DNA of 64,000 bases from Xanthobacteraceae bacterium (GTDB taxonomy: Bacteria; Pseudomonadota; Alphaproteobacteria; Rhizobiales; Xanthobacteraceae): contig JASHOR010000076.1 in NCBI GenBank assembly GCA_030041005.1, forward strand, positions 1-64,000. Direction: 5' to 3'. The notes beneath the pieces were generated by a model. That model worked only from the letters and a program-made list of their open reading frames with translations, ran no database searches and was not told the DNA's origin. Every line of letters starts with the position of its first letter. Within the stretch, counting starts at the first letter, position 1. Positions 26,564-37,207 of the stretch are shown piece after piece. A program made the position numbers and the translations under genes.

Positions 26564-27327
26564 AAGAGCCAATCGGACGCTTTATCGCACGCTGGTATTC
26601 GATTCCGCTCTTGCTCGTAGTCTGGCAAGTTGCGGTGTCGAGCGGCCTGGTGCAGTCCCGCCTGCTGCCGGGCCCTGCGGCGGTCGTCGAGGTGCTCTTC
26701 AGCCAGATCATGAGCGGCGTGCTCGTCTACCACGCGGCCGTAACTCTCGGCCGCGCCCTCAGCGGCTTTGCGCTAGCCGCGACCGTAGGAATTCCATTCG
26801 CTGCGGCCATGGCGCGCGCGCCGTTGTGCCGAAATCTGTTCGAGCCGATCTTCTTCTTTGGCTATCCGGTGCCGAAAATCGCGCTGTTTCCCATCTTCAC
26901 TTACATATTCGGCTTGGGGACGCAGTCGAAAATCGCCTTCACGTTTCTGGAGTGTCTCTATCCGATCGTTGTGAGTTCGTATTTCGGCTTCCGCGGAATT
27001 CGCACCCGGCTCGTCTGGACCGCAAGAAACTTCGGCGCCGGGCCGTGGACGGTGTTCTGGCGGGTCGTTTTGCCGTCGGCATTGCCGGCGATCTTCTCCG
27101 GTTTGCGGATCGCGCTCCCGGTCGCGATCATCGTCGTCGTCCTCACCGAAATGATCGGCGACTCGATCGGGCTCGGCTATTACATAACGGTGTGGAGCAC
27201 GCGTTTCACCTTTCAGAACGTTTATGCGGCGATTATCGTTGTCGGAGTCTGCGGATTTTCGCTCGACCAGATTCTGGTTCAAATCCGGCGCCGTTTCGTT
27301 CATGAGGCGCCCGACGCGGCCCGTTAG
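26560..27327 (+). CDS. ABC transporter permease, second subunit
   Basis: A 255-residue paralogue of the preceding permease, with the same six-helix layout and an EAA loop TARNFGAGPWTVFWRVVLPS. Neighbouring paralogous permeases rather than one gene are less common for NitT/TauT importers and point to a heterodimer. ATGA overlap with the preceding gene. Its 3' end is convergent with the TPP enzyme genes, 91 bases away. Confidence 0.92.
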   Translation: MKEPIGRFIARWYSIPLLLVVWQVAVSSGLVQSRLLPGPAAVVEVLFSQIMSGVLVYHAAVTLGRALSGFALAATVGIPFAAAMARAPLCRNLFEPIFFFGYPVPKIALFPIFTYIFGLGTQSKIAFTFLECLYPIVVSSYFGFRGIRTRLVWTARNFGAGPWTVFWRVVLPSALPAIFSGLRIALPVAIIVVVLTEMIGDSIGLGYYITVWSTRFTFQNVYAAIIVVGVCGFSLDQILVQIRRRFVHEAPDAAR

Positions 27328-27418
27328 CCAGCGGCGGACAGCGGGTGTGGCGCAAAATGCCGGATTTGTTCGGCCGGAACAACTTTGCGCGATCGGTCGT
27401 CTTCAGATCGACGCGCGT

Positions 27419-28030
27419 TCATACGCGATAGCCGAAAACATCACAGCCCAAAACGGCCTCGAGGTGGCGGCCGAACCGGTATTTCAGTTCGGTGCCGTTA
27501 AAGGGGGGTTGCTCGAGTGCTTGTTCGCTTGCGGTGAAAGGTTCAACTTCGAGAACGACGAACGTATGGCCGGGAGCGTTCGCGGCGGTCATCTGCGATA
27601 AGCCGCGTTCCAGGGCGTCGAGCTTGCGAAATTCGAAGATGCGCTGCAGTCCCATGCCGCGCGCGATCGCCGCGTAATCGTTTTGCGCGAAGTTGGGCAG
27701 GGCGGCGTTGGATGTTGCCCCGTAGACGCGGTTCGACACCAGAAAATGAGTGAGGTTTGGCAGGTTCAACTCGCGTTCGATCATCAGCATGCCCGGATTC
27801 ATGCAGAAAGCACCATCCCCCATGAACGCCCATATTCTGAGATCGGGCTGCGCCAGAGCGAGGCCGGACGCAAACATCGTGGACAGACTCATCGACGCGT
27901 CGAGATAGAAGCTCGCCACCGAGTCGCCGGTCGCCGCCCACCAAGCCTGCCCGGAATTGCCCGCGGACGTGATGACGACCTCATTGGTGCGGTGCCGCGC
28001 GATGGCGCGGAAGCACTCGAGGTAATTCAT
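27419..28030 (-). CDS. TPP-dependent decarboxylase, PP-domain subunit (sulfopyruvate decarboxylase beta-like)
   Basis: A 203-residue thiamine-diphosphate-binding subunit: the TPP motif begins MGDGAFCMNPGMLMIERELN and ends SNRVYGAT. With the adjacent 171-residue alpha subunit it reproduces the split ComD/ComE architecture of sulfopyruvate decarboxylase; phosphonopyruvate decarboxylase is the fused counterpart. The substrate is probably a 3-substituted pyruvate, but the sequence does not show which. The start overlaps the alpha stop by one base (TGATG), so the subunits are co-translated. Confidence 0.8.
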   Translation of the reverse strand: MNYLECFRAIARHRTNEVVITSAGNSGQAWWAATGDSVASFYLDASMSLSTMFASGLALAQPDLRIWAFMGDGAFCMNPGMLMIERELNLPNLTHFLVSNRVYGATSNAALPNFAQNDYAAIARGMGLQRIFEFRKLDALERGLSQMTAANAPGHTFVVLEVEPFTASEQALEQPPFNGTELKYRFGRHLEAVLGCDVFGYRV

Positions 28031-28545
28031 CAATGCCTCCCCCGCAAAAGATCGCGCGTGAACAGCACGACCATCGGTCGCGAATACGTGCGCGTATGGC
28101 GGTAGCATCGCGAAATTAATCCGACGTCATCTCGATCATCGATGATCTGGTACGGCATGCTGATAGCCTCCAGAACCGGCAGCAGATAAAGGCCGTTGGA
28201 GATATGGTGTTTGTGATGATCGCCGGCCGCGCCGCGCAGGGTCGCCAACAGCAGGAGCGGAATTTCATAGGTGTAGTTGATCTTGGTCAGCGCATAGATC
28301 ACGGTCATGAAGCCGGATGCGCCCATCAGGGCCGCGGAGCCCATCGCGCCCATGTAGGCGCCGGAGCAAAGACCGATCGCGGATTCTTCGCGATTGACCG
28401 GGACGTGAATGAAGCGGCCATCGCGCCTGATGGTCTCGATGACGTCCATCAGCCAGTTGTCGGGCAGACTGGCAACGAGCCGGACGCCGCAGGAGGACAG
28501 TTCGTCGGCGATCCGCACGGCGGTCGTTGCTTTTTGTTCGGGCAC
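28030..28545 (-). CDS. TPP-dependent decarboxylase, PYR-domain subunit (sulfopyruvate decarboxylase alpha-like)
   Basis: A 171-residue partner subunit providing the pyrimidine-binding domain. The catalytic glutamate that activates TPP lies in VPVNREESAIGLCSGAYMGA. GVRLVASLPDNWLMDVIETI and the HHKHHISNGLYLLP segment resemble ComD/phosphonopyruvate decarboxylase N-termini. It is upstream of the beta subunit in the same transcript. The presence of a TauD-type oxygenase and a NitT/TauT importer nearby is compatible with sulfonate or phosphonate chemistry, but no Xsc or phosphonatase is seen. Confidence 0.8.
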   Translation of the reverse strand: MPEQKATTAVRIADELSSCGVRLVASLPDNWLMDVIETIRRDGRFIHVPVNREESAIGLCSGAYMGAMGSAALMGASGFMTVIYALTKINYTYEIPLLLLATLRGAAGDHHKHHISNGLYLLPVLEAISMPYQIIDDRDDVGLISRCYRHTRTYSRPMVVLFTRDLLRGRH

Positions 28546-28622
28546 CGGCTGGGTTCTCCCTTAGGGACACGAATTTGGCGGATGATAGCGAGGCGTGCGA
28601 TCCACGCAACCGGTCGGGTTTC

Positions 28623-29366
28623 TCAACTGAAAATCGCAGTCACGCCGTCGATCTCGCTGCGCGCTGCGAGCTTGCGGCAGAAATAGCGCCAGCAATGCTG
28701 CCAGTGGACCGGCGTCATGATCTGCTGGTGCCGCTTGGCACGAACCGCGTCCGGCATGCTTGTGCGCAGGCCCGCGGCACGTCCCGTGATGTGCGCCTTG
28801 CAGGCCTTTTCCAGGAAAATCCCGACGCAAATCGCGTGCTCGATCGTGGTGCCGCAGAAGGTCGCGCCGTGGTTGCCCATCAGCACGGCGAAGCTGTGTC
28901 CGAGCGAGCGCGCAAGCGCCTCTCCCTCGGCCTTGGTGGTGATCAGTGCTACGTCGTCCTCGTGCCGAGGCAGGTCGACGAAATAGTCTGCGTCGAGCGT
29001 ATACGGCTGCAGCGGCTCGTCGGCGGCCGAGAAGACGCTGGCGTAGAACGGATGCGAATGAACGACAACATTGACGTCATTCCTTGCGCGAAAAATCTCC
29101 GAATGAATGGGCCATTCCGAATGGCGTCCGCCGCTGCCGGCGATTTGGCGGCCGTCCCAGTCCACCAAGACGAAATCGGCGCTGCCGGTTACTTCGCCGA
29201 GGCCGATCTGATTGCGCTTCATCCAAAATCCGACGCCGCTGCGTTCACGCACGGAGAGATGCCCGAGCGTCATATCCCCGTGTCCCTCCATATCGAGAAT
29301 CCGGCACGCGCGGGCGGCCTCGGTCAGATCATCGCGCGTGGCCGGGTCGGTTTGGGCATCGGACAT
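28623..29366 (-). CDS. Class II aldolase/adducin family protein
   Basis: A 247-residue member of the zinc-dependent class II aldolase/adducin fold. The zinc ligands are the HSHP histidines in VNVVVHSHPFYASVFSAADE and the later histidine in VLMGNHGATFCG. The N-terminal ACRILDMEGHGDMTLGHLSV is typical. Relatives include fuculose-phosphate aldolase and 4-hydroxy-3-oxo-acid decarboxylases; the specific reaction is unknown. The start is placed at MSDAQTD rather than the ATG 24 codons upstream. It precedes the TPP enzyme pair in the same direction (77-base gap), so the three may form one operon. Confidence 0.87.
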   Translation of the reverse strand: MSDAQTDPATRDDLTEAARACRILDMEGHGDMTLGHLSVRERSGVGFWMKRNQIGLGEVTGSADFVLVDWDGRQIAGSGGRHSEWPIHSEIFRARNDVNVVVHSHPFYASVFSAADEPLQPYTLDADYFVDLPRHEDDVALITTKAEGEALARSLGHSFAVLMGNHGATFCGTTIEHAICVGIFLEKACKAHITGRAAGLRTSMPDAVRAKRHQQIMTPVHWQHCWRYFCRKLAARSEIDGVTAIFS

Positions 29367-29503
29367 CGCACTCTCCAGAATCACGCAGTTTCCTTGGATT
29401 TTTGCGAACCTAATGTACGATCCCGCGGCAAAGTGCAAACCGCTGGATGTTGGCGGCGCCGCGGCCGTCGCGGTCCCTCCGCGGCACAGTGACGAGGTGT
29501 CTG

Positions 29504-31873
29504 ATGGCGCAGATTAGGAGCACAACGGGAATAGGCACCAGAGTCGCTCGCCGCGAAGATCCTCGATTTCTCACCGGACAAGGCCGCTTCGCCGACGACC
29601 TCGATCTGCCGGGCACGGCAAGACTATTCGTCGTTCGCTCGCCACACGCGCATGCGAGGATTGTCCGATTGGATGTCGCTGCCGCGTGCGCCGCCGATGG
29701 TGTGCTGGCGATACTGACCGGAGCGGACGTGTCTCGCGAGGGGCTTGGCGGGCTCAAGTGTCAGGCATTTCCGCCGCCAGCGGTCGGCGCTCGGCATTAT
29801 CGCCCGCCCCAGCCTCTGCTCGCCAGCGATACGGTTCGACACGTCGGCGACCGTCTCGCCGTGGTCATCGCCGAAACATTGGCTCAGGCCAAGAACGCGG
29901 CCGAACTGGTCACCGTGGATTATGAACCACTGCCGTCGGTGACGCTCGCGGATGCCATAAAAGACGACGCTGCGAAGGTCTGGAACGATGCCGAAAGCAA
30001 CATCAGTTTCACGATCGAGCGCGGCAATCGGGCTGCGGTTGACGAGCAATTCGGCAAAGCCGCACATGTCGCGTCTCTCACGATCGCCTATCCGCGCGTC
30101 TCGGCGAACGCACTCGAGCCGAGGAGTGCGATCGCCTACAATGATCCCGCCAACGGCCGCTTGACGCTGTGTACCAGCACGCAAAATCCCTATCTCGTCC
30201 GGGAGACGCTCGCCGATATCTTGCACATGCCCGAGGTGGCGCTGCGGGTCATTGCCCCTGATGTCGGCGGCGCGTTCGGCATGAAGAGCCAAGTCTATCC
30301 CGAAGAGGCGCTCGTCGTGTGGGCGGCGGCAAACTTGAAACGCCCAGTGAAGTGGACCGGCGAGCGCGCCGAATGTCTCGCCTGCGACACACACGGTCGT
30401 CATCAGATTGCGCGGGCCGCGATGGCGTTCGACGCCACTGGGCGCATTCTGGCGTTTCGCACCGCAGTCGACGTCGATCTTGGCGCCTATCTCGCAAATT
30501 GGGCCGGCGTGCCGCCGCTTAATGCGGCGGTCGGTTACCCGGGCACCTACGACATTCCATTCATACACGCCCTATCGCGTGGCGTATTCACCAATACCTG
30601 TTCGACCAATCCGTACCGTGGATCGGGAAAACCGGAAGCCACATACGTCATGGAGCGATTGCTCGACAAGGCGGCGCGTGAAATGCAGATCGATCCGATC
30701 GAACTGAGGCGGCGCAATCTGATCCGGCCGTCCGCCATGCCGTACCGAACCCCCGGCGGGAACGTCTACGATTCCGGCGATTTCGAAAAGGTCATGGACG
30801 CGGCGTGCGCGCTCGCCGATTGGGAGAGCTTTGCCGCTCGTCGCCGCGAAAGCGAACGGCGCGGGTTTCGTCGCGGCATCGGCTTGGCGATGCACTGTCA
30901 GCGCGCCGGCAGCCAATCGGAAAGGATGGAAATTCGCGTCGCGCCCGATGGCGGCATTCTGATCTATCCCGGCACCTTGTCTACGGGGCAAGGTCACGAG
31001 ACGATATTTGCGCAGATGGTCTGCGAATGGCTGGGCGTGTCGATCGAGAATGTGCGCCTAAAACAGGGCGACACCGACGATGCGCTATTCGGCCGAGGGA
31101 CTTTCGCACAGCGCAGCACGAGCACCGGCGGCTCTGCGCTCAAGCTGGCGGCGGATGAGGTCGTGCAGAAGGGCAAGCGGCTGAGCGCCTGGATGTTGGA
31201 GGCGGCAGAGGCCGATATCGAATTCAAGGACGGCGTCTTTCGGATCAAGGGTACCGACCGACAAGTGACGTTCAGAGAGGTCGCGAAAGCCGCTTACAAC
31301 GGCATGAGTCTGCCCCAAGGATTCGAAATCGGGCTGAGCGGCGCCGGCACGCATCCCGGACCGAACACTTTTCCGAATGGCTGCATGATCTGTGAACTGG
31401 AAGTAGAGCCCGAAACGGGGAGCGTCGAATTGCTGAGGCTCTCCGCGGTGGACGATGTCGGCGTCGCAATCAATCCGCTGACGCTTGAGGGCCAGCTTCA
31501 CGGTTCGATCGCGCAGGGCGTGGGGGAGGCCTTGCTGGAGCAGGCGATCTACAGCAGCGACTCGGCGCAGTTGATCACCGGCTCGTTCATGGATTACGCC
31601 ATGCCGCGGGCGGTTCATATTCCCGAAGTGAGCGCTGACTATTCGCTCGTGCCAACCAAAACCAACCTGCTCGGAACCAAGGGCGGCAGTGAGGCCGGCA
31701 ATGTCGGCGTCCCCGCAGCAGTCATCAACGCCATTGTTGACGCCCTCGCCCCGTTAGGTGTTGACGACGTTGCGCTTCCGGCCACGCCAGAGCGCATATG
31801 GAACGCTCTACGCGAGCGCTCGCTCGCCGCAGGGGGATTGCCATCCTTCCCCGAAAAGAAAGGGAGGACATGA
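29504..31873 (+). CDS. Xanthine dehydrogenase-family molybdenum hydroxylase large subunit (CoxL-like)
   Basis: A 789-residue molybdopterin-cytosine-dinucleotide subunit. Seen: TRVARREDPRFLTGQGRFAD, PDVGGAFGMKSQVYPEEAL, NPYRGSGKPEATYVMERLLD, STGQGHETIFAQMVCEWLG and the active-site Glu in GTKGGSEAGNVGVP. Family enzymes hydroxylate aromatic heterocycles, aldehydes or CO with the help of a 2Fe-2S subunit and usually an FAD subunit. Neither functional partner is adjacent: only a degenerate 2Fe-2S subunit gene on the other strand follows. It either uses partners elsewhere or is on the way to being lost. Confidence 0.9.
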   Translation: MAQIRSTTGIGTRVARREDPRFLTGQGRFADDLDLPGTARLFVVRSPHAHARIVRLDVAAACAADGVLAILTGADVSREGLGGLKCQAFPPPAVGARHYRPPQPLLASDTVRHVGDRLAVVIAETLAQAKNAAELVTVDYEPLPSVTLADAIKDDAAKVWNDAESNISFTIERGNRAAVDEQFGKAAHVASLTIAYPRVSANALEPRSAIAYNDPANGRLTLCTSTQNPYLVRETLADILHMPEVALRVIAPDVGGAFGMKSQVYPEEALVVWAAANLKRPVKWTGERAECLACDTHGRHQIARAAMAFDATGRILAFRTAVDVDLGAYLANWAGVPPLNAAVGYPGTYDIPFIHALSRGVFTNTCSTNPYRGSGKPEATYVMERLLDKAAREMQIDPIELRRRNLIRPSAMPYRTPGGNVYDSGDFEKVMDAACALADWESFAARRRESERRGFRRGIGLAMHCQRAGSQSERMEIRVAPDGGILIYPGTLSTGQGHETIFAQMVCEWLGVSIENVRLKQGDTDDALFGRGTFAQRSTSTGGSALKLAADEVVQKGKRLSAWMLEAAEADIEFKDGVFRIKGTDRQVTFREVAKAAYNGMSLPQGFEIGLSGAGTHPGPNTFPNGCMICELEVEPETGSVELLRLSAVDDVGVAINPLTLEGQLHGSIAQGVGEALLEQAIYSSDSAQLITGSFMDYAMPRAVHIPEVSADYSLVPTKTNLLGTKGGSEAGNVGVPAAVINAIVDALAPLGVDDVALPATPERIWNALRERSLAAGGLPSFPEKKGRT

Positions 31874-31909
31874 TCCGATGGGCACCAAACCGGCCGACCG
31901 TCGCCGGGC

Positions 31910-32140
31910 CTGCCGCTCCATCGCTTGCTGGATCGCCGCGACGATGTTCGGATAGCCGCTGCAGCGGCGGATGTTGTCGTTCATCAGTTCGTACAGGCAC
32001 CGCGCTGGCCGTGATCGCAGTCCTTCTTGAGTCCCGGTCAGATCGAGATGATCGCGCAAGACGTCGAGCAGCGTGGTCCACGGCGCCACGCCCAATCGTG
32101 ACCGGCCGGATTTGTTCCGCACCGCGCCTTCGGCATCGCT
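31910..32140 (-). pseudogene. 2Fe-2S subunit remnant of a molybdenum hydroxylase (CoxS/PaoA-like)
   Basis: Reverse-strand translation gives VAPWTTLLDVLRDHLDLTGT, the start of the plant-type ferredoxin domain. After a frameshift, KKDCDHGQRGACT (normally KKGCDHGQCGACT, with one cluster Cys now Arg) is followed directly by ELMNDNIRRCSGYPNIVAAI, the end of the second 2Fe-2S domain (normally LMSGNICRCGCYPNI). About 85 central residues are missing and several cluster cysteines are lost, so no functional subunit is made. The rest of the 31874-32254 gap shows no gene. Confidence 0.78.
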
Positions 32141-32254
32141 CCACCGGGGCCCGGTGCCGCGGGCGGCTCGGGCCCCATCCCCGTGCCGACACGTTGAATT
32201 TTGAGCTGCGCCGCCACACATAAGGCCATCCACACTGGATGGGGAGACGCGTTC

Positions 32255-32666
32255 ATGGCCGGTGATCTGGCGCGCGATTGGATGTGGTCGGAGGCGTGTG
32301 AAATGCTCGCCCGCGCCGAGCGGATGCATCGTGAACTGTTTCGTCCGTCAGGAAGTCAGGCACGGCAGCCGGCCTGGGAGCCGCCGGTCGATATTCTGGA
32401 GACCGAATACGAAGTGCTGGTTCTGGTGGCGCTGCCTGGGGTCGATATCGAGAGCGCGCAAGCGGTGATCGAGGAGGGCGATCTCGTTATCGCCGGCACC
32501 CGCGTCCTGCCGAGCGAGTTGCGGACTGCGACCATTCATCGGCTCGAACTGCCGCAGGGCCGTTTCTACCGGCGGCTGCCTTTGCCGGCCGGACGTTATA
32601 GCGGCGTGCGCCGTACATCCATCGCCGGCTGTCTCGTGATCACGTTGCAGAAAGCAGGGGCCAATC

Positions 32667-32674
<8 letters not shown>
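32255..32674 (+). CDS. Hsp20/alpha-crystallin family small heat shock protein
   Basis: A 139-residue chaperone with a single alpha-crystallin domain: PPVDILETEYEVLVLVALPG, IEEGDLVIAGTR and FYRRLPLPAGRYSG, the last near the usual GxLxI-type segment ending CLVITLQKA. A short Trp-rich N-terminal arm (ARDWMWSEACEMLARAERMH) precedes it. GGGGAG lies 8 bases upstream of the ATG. The 3' end overlaps the Lon gene by 8 bases, linking a holdase to a protease. Confidence 0.92.
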
Positions 32675-35090
<2,416 letters not shown>

Positions 35091-35490
35091 AGGGCACGCC
35101 CTAGCCCCTTGCGGCTGACGGGACCTAGGAAATCCAATTATTTATAGGCCCTTTGACGGCAGATAGCGGCGCGTACTGACGGCAGTTTCCGCGGTTCCTT
35201 TCGGCCGGTCATCCTAGGGCGCGCAGCGAGCGTGCGCTCAGCCGTTTTGGCTTGGTCTCCCTCCGCTAAATATATTTTTGAGGGATTAGAGGAGCGCCGC
35301 ATGGCCGTCTGGAATGTCATAGTGCAAAGGCTTGCCGCCCAAGATGCCGAGCCGCGCTAGTTTATCCTTCTGTTTAATCCCACCGGCCGGGAACCTTGGA
35401 TCAAAGGTCCAGATGGCAGCACGAACTGTGCCGCCCCGGTTCCCCAGAGCGGTATTGCGCGCTTGGTAACGCATGTGTTACCCTAATTTA
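35091..35490. other. 400-base gap with no supported gene; candidate operator at its end
   Basis: Nothing that looks like a gene: the frames here are short and unrelated to known families. At 35465-35482 a near-perfect palindrome GGTAACGCATGTGTTACC lies 8 bases before the toxin ATG, where a toxin-antitoxin operator would be expected. AT-rich TAAATATATTTTTGAG at about 35266-35281 is the only other notable sequence. Confidence 0.5.
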
Positions 35491-35811
35491 ATGCCCGAAA
35501 TCCGCTACTACATCGCTCCGGGTGGTCGACAGCCTTTCGACCAATGGTTTGCCGATTTGGAACCGGTCGCCCGAGCGAAGGTCACGCGCGCCATCGTCCG
35601 ACTGGAGCAGGGGAAATTTCTCCAACGTCAAATCGGTCGGTGAGGGGTATTCGAATATCGGATCGATTTCGGCCCCGGCTACCGCGTTTATTTCGGGCAG
35701 GACGGGCCGACGTTGGTGATCCTGCTGACGGGCGGCAGCAAGAAGCGCCAACAACGCGATATCGATGCGGCGCATGTCCATTGGCGGGACTACAGGGCAA
35801 GCAAGCGCTGA
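35491..35811 (+). pseudogene. RelE/ParE (HigB-like) toxin gene with two compensating frameshifts
   Basis: Read with two single-base corrections, the locus encodes the usual 106-residue toxin: MPEIRYYIAPGGRQPFDQWF, RLEQGNFSNVKSVGEGVFEY, RIDFGPGYRVYFGQDG and VILLTGGSKKRQQRDI. As written, an extra A near 35614-35616 (GGGGAAATTT) shifts the frame to a TGA at 35641, and a missing G at about 35644-35647 (GAGGGGTATT) restores it. Either the toxin is inactivated while its antitoxin is kept, or these are two homopolymer sequencing errors. The antitoxin starts 20 bases downstream. Confidence 0.8.
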
Positions 35812-35831
35812 CTAGGTTGACGGAGATGAGC

Positions 35832-36143
35832 ATGGCACGAACGAAAAGCTTCAAGGATTTGGTTGAGCGTCACGTCAAGACAGACAAAAAATTCGCCGAA
35901 GCCCTTCTGCGCGAAGGTATCGACGCCATGCTGAGCGGCGATCTCGACACCGGCAAAACAATCATGCGCGATTACATCAAGGCGACGGTCGGCTTTGAGA
36001 AGCTTGGCGAAGCCACCGATACGCCGCCGAAGAGCCTGATCCGCATGTTCGGTCCGCGCGGCAATCCGCAGGCGCGCAATCTGTTCAGTGTGATCGGCTA
36101 TCTGCAAAAACGCGCAGGGCTGCAGCTTCATGTCGCGGGTTGA
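35832..36143 (+). CDS. HigA-like antitoxin / addiction-module DNA-binding protein
   Basis: A 103-residue antitoxin starting MARTKSFKDLVERHVKTDKK, with a Cro/C1-type helix-turn-helix around VGFEKLGEATDTPPKSLIRM and the typical FGPRGNPQARNLFSVIGYLQ C-terminus. It binds and neutralises the RelE-type toxin encoded just upstream and would repress the operon, possibly at GGTAAC-N6-GTTACC (35465-35482). The ATG at 35832 is chosen for GGAG 6 bases before; an in-frame ATG lies at 35826. Confidence 0.85.
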   Translation: MARTKSFKDLVERHVKTDKKFAEALLREGIDAMLSGDLDTGKTIMRDYIKATVGFEKLGEATDTPPKSLIRMFGPRGNPQARNLFSVIGYLQKRAGLQLHVAG

Positions 36144-36282
36144 AGCGCGCAGCAAGTACAGACTGCGCAAACCCGTCTGGTTAAGTCTCTCAGCGTGGGC
36201 GCGGCGCAGCGGCGATCCCCGGTCGGGGCCGGGGACAGGTTCTGCCCACGCGGTCGCGCCGAGCGAGCGCTCTACTTTCACC

Positions 36283-36302
36283 TCTCCCCCCACGCGGGGA
36301 GA
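36283..36302. repeat. TCTCCCC-CCACGC-GGGGAGA hairpin repeat
   Basis: Seven-base perfect stem in the 260-base gap between the antitoxin and the VIT gene (36144-36403), which otherwise holds no gene. The same stem with another loop recurs at 58925-58941, and a relative lies in the trpB-trpA gap. A dispersed palindromic repeat of this genome group. Confidence 0.7.
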
Positions 36303-36403
36303 AGGAGTGGGCGGCGAATTGCAATGCGCCGGCGAATTCCGTCAAATCGCCCGAACGGGATCGGGATCACGCGCGACTGCGCGGGGCAGAAGGGGGACTC
36401 GCA

Positions 36404-37108
36404 ATGACATTCGCCTCAAGAGTGAAACGCCTGCACCGATCGCTGGCTGACTCGGCCGGCACCATCGTTTTCGGGATGGAAGACGGCACGGTTTCGATTT
36501 TCGGCCTGATCTTCGGCGTCGCCGCCACGACGACGAATGCCGGAGCGGTGCTCATTGCCGGCGCCTCAGGGGCGGTGGCGGCGGCGGTTTCGATGATGGC
36601 CGGCGTGTTCCTCGACGTCGAAACGACGCGCGACGAGGTGAAAACCAAGCGCGCCAAGCTGCAATCCGCCCTGTCCGCCAACGCCACTTCGATTTGCGCG
36701 GAGCTTCCGGATCAACTGACGGCCGCCGGTTTGACGCAACAGCAATCGGCGGCGCTGACTGGGGCGGTGATGTACGATCGCGCGGCACTCGATGGACTTT
36801 TGCTGGCGCTGCATGGATCGCCCGACGCGCCGCAAAGTGCCTGGCAGCAGGCGCTGTGGATGCTGATCGCCGATTTCGCCGCCGCCGCGGTGCCGATCCT
36901 GCCGTTTGTCTTTCTTCCCGTTGCGCGCGCAAGAATCCTCTCCGCGGCGATGACCATTGCGCTGTTGATCGCACTTGGCGTCGGACGCGGGCGGATCAGA
37001 GGAAGCGCCATTGCGCGTACGATCGCTGAGACCGTTTCCGTAGGCATTGCCGCCGCGCTGGCCGGCGTCGCCATCAGTGTGCTGATCGAACGGACTTTCA
37101 CCGGATAG
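36404..37108 (+). CDS. VIT1/CCC1 family transporter (putative iron/manganese transporter)
   Basis: A 234-residue membrane protein. The first half has the VIT1 signature DGTVSIFGLIFGVAATTTNA and the helix GASGAVAAAVSMMAGVFLDV, followed by the cytoplasmic charged segment (ETTRDEVKTKRAKL) that carries metal-binding acidic residues in the plant proteins. Three further helices follow. Family members export Fe2+/Mn2+ from the cytosol. No ferritin-like domain is present. Upstream neighbours are unrelated. Confidence 0.85.
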   Translation: MTFASRVKRLHRSLADSAGTIVFGMEDGTVSIFGLIFGVAATTTNAGAVLIAGASGAVAAAVSMMAGVFLDVETTRDEVKTKRAKLQSALSANATSICAELPDQLTAAGLTQQQSAALTGAVMYDRAALDGLLLALHGSPDAPQSAWQQALWMLIADFAAAAVPILPFVFLPVARARILSAAMTIALLIALGVGRGRIRGSAIARTIAETVSVGIAAALAGVAISVLIERTFTG

Positions 37109-37207
37109 TGGAATTGGCGGCAAGCGGCGCGACGACGCGCTCGACAAGCGCCGCGACGCGTATAATCTTTTTGTCAGTGAGCGTATCGGAGGCGGAGGGG
37201 TTGCTTC

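Noticed and set aside
35286-35474. 62-aa minus-strand frame before the toxin gene
   Set aside because: No recognised family and it would overlap the candidate operator; not supported.
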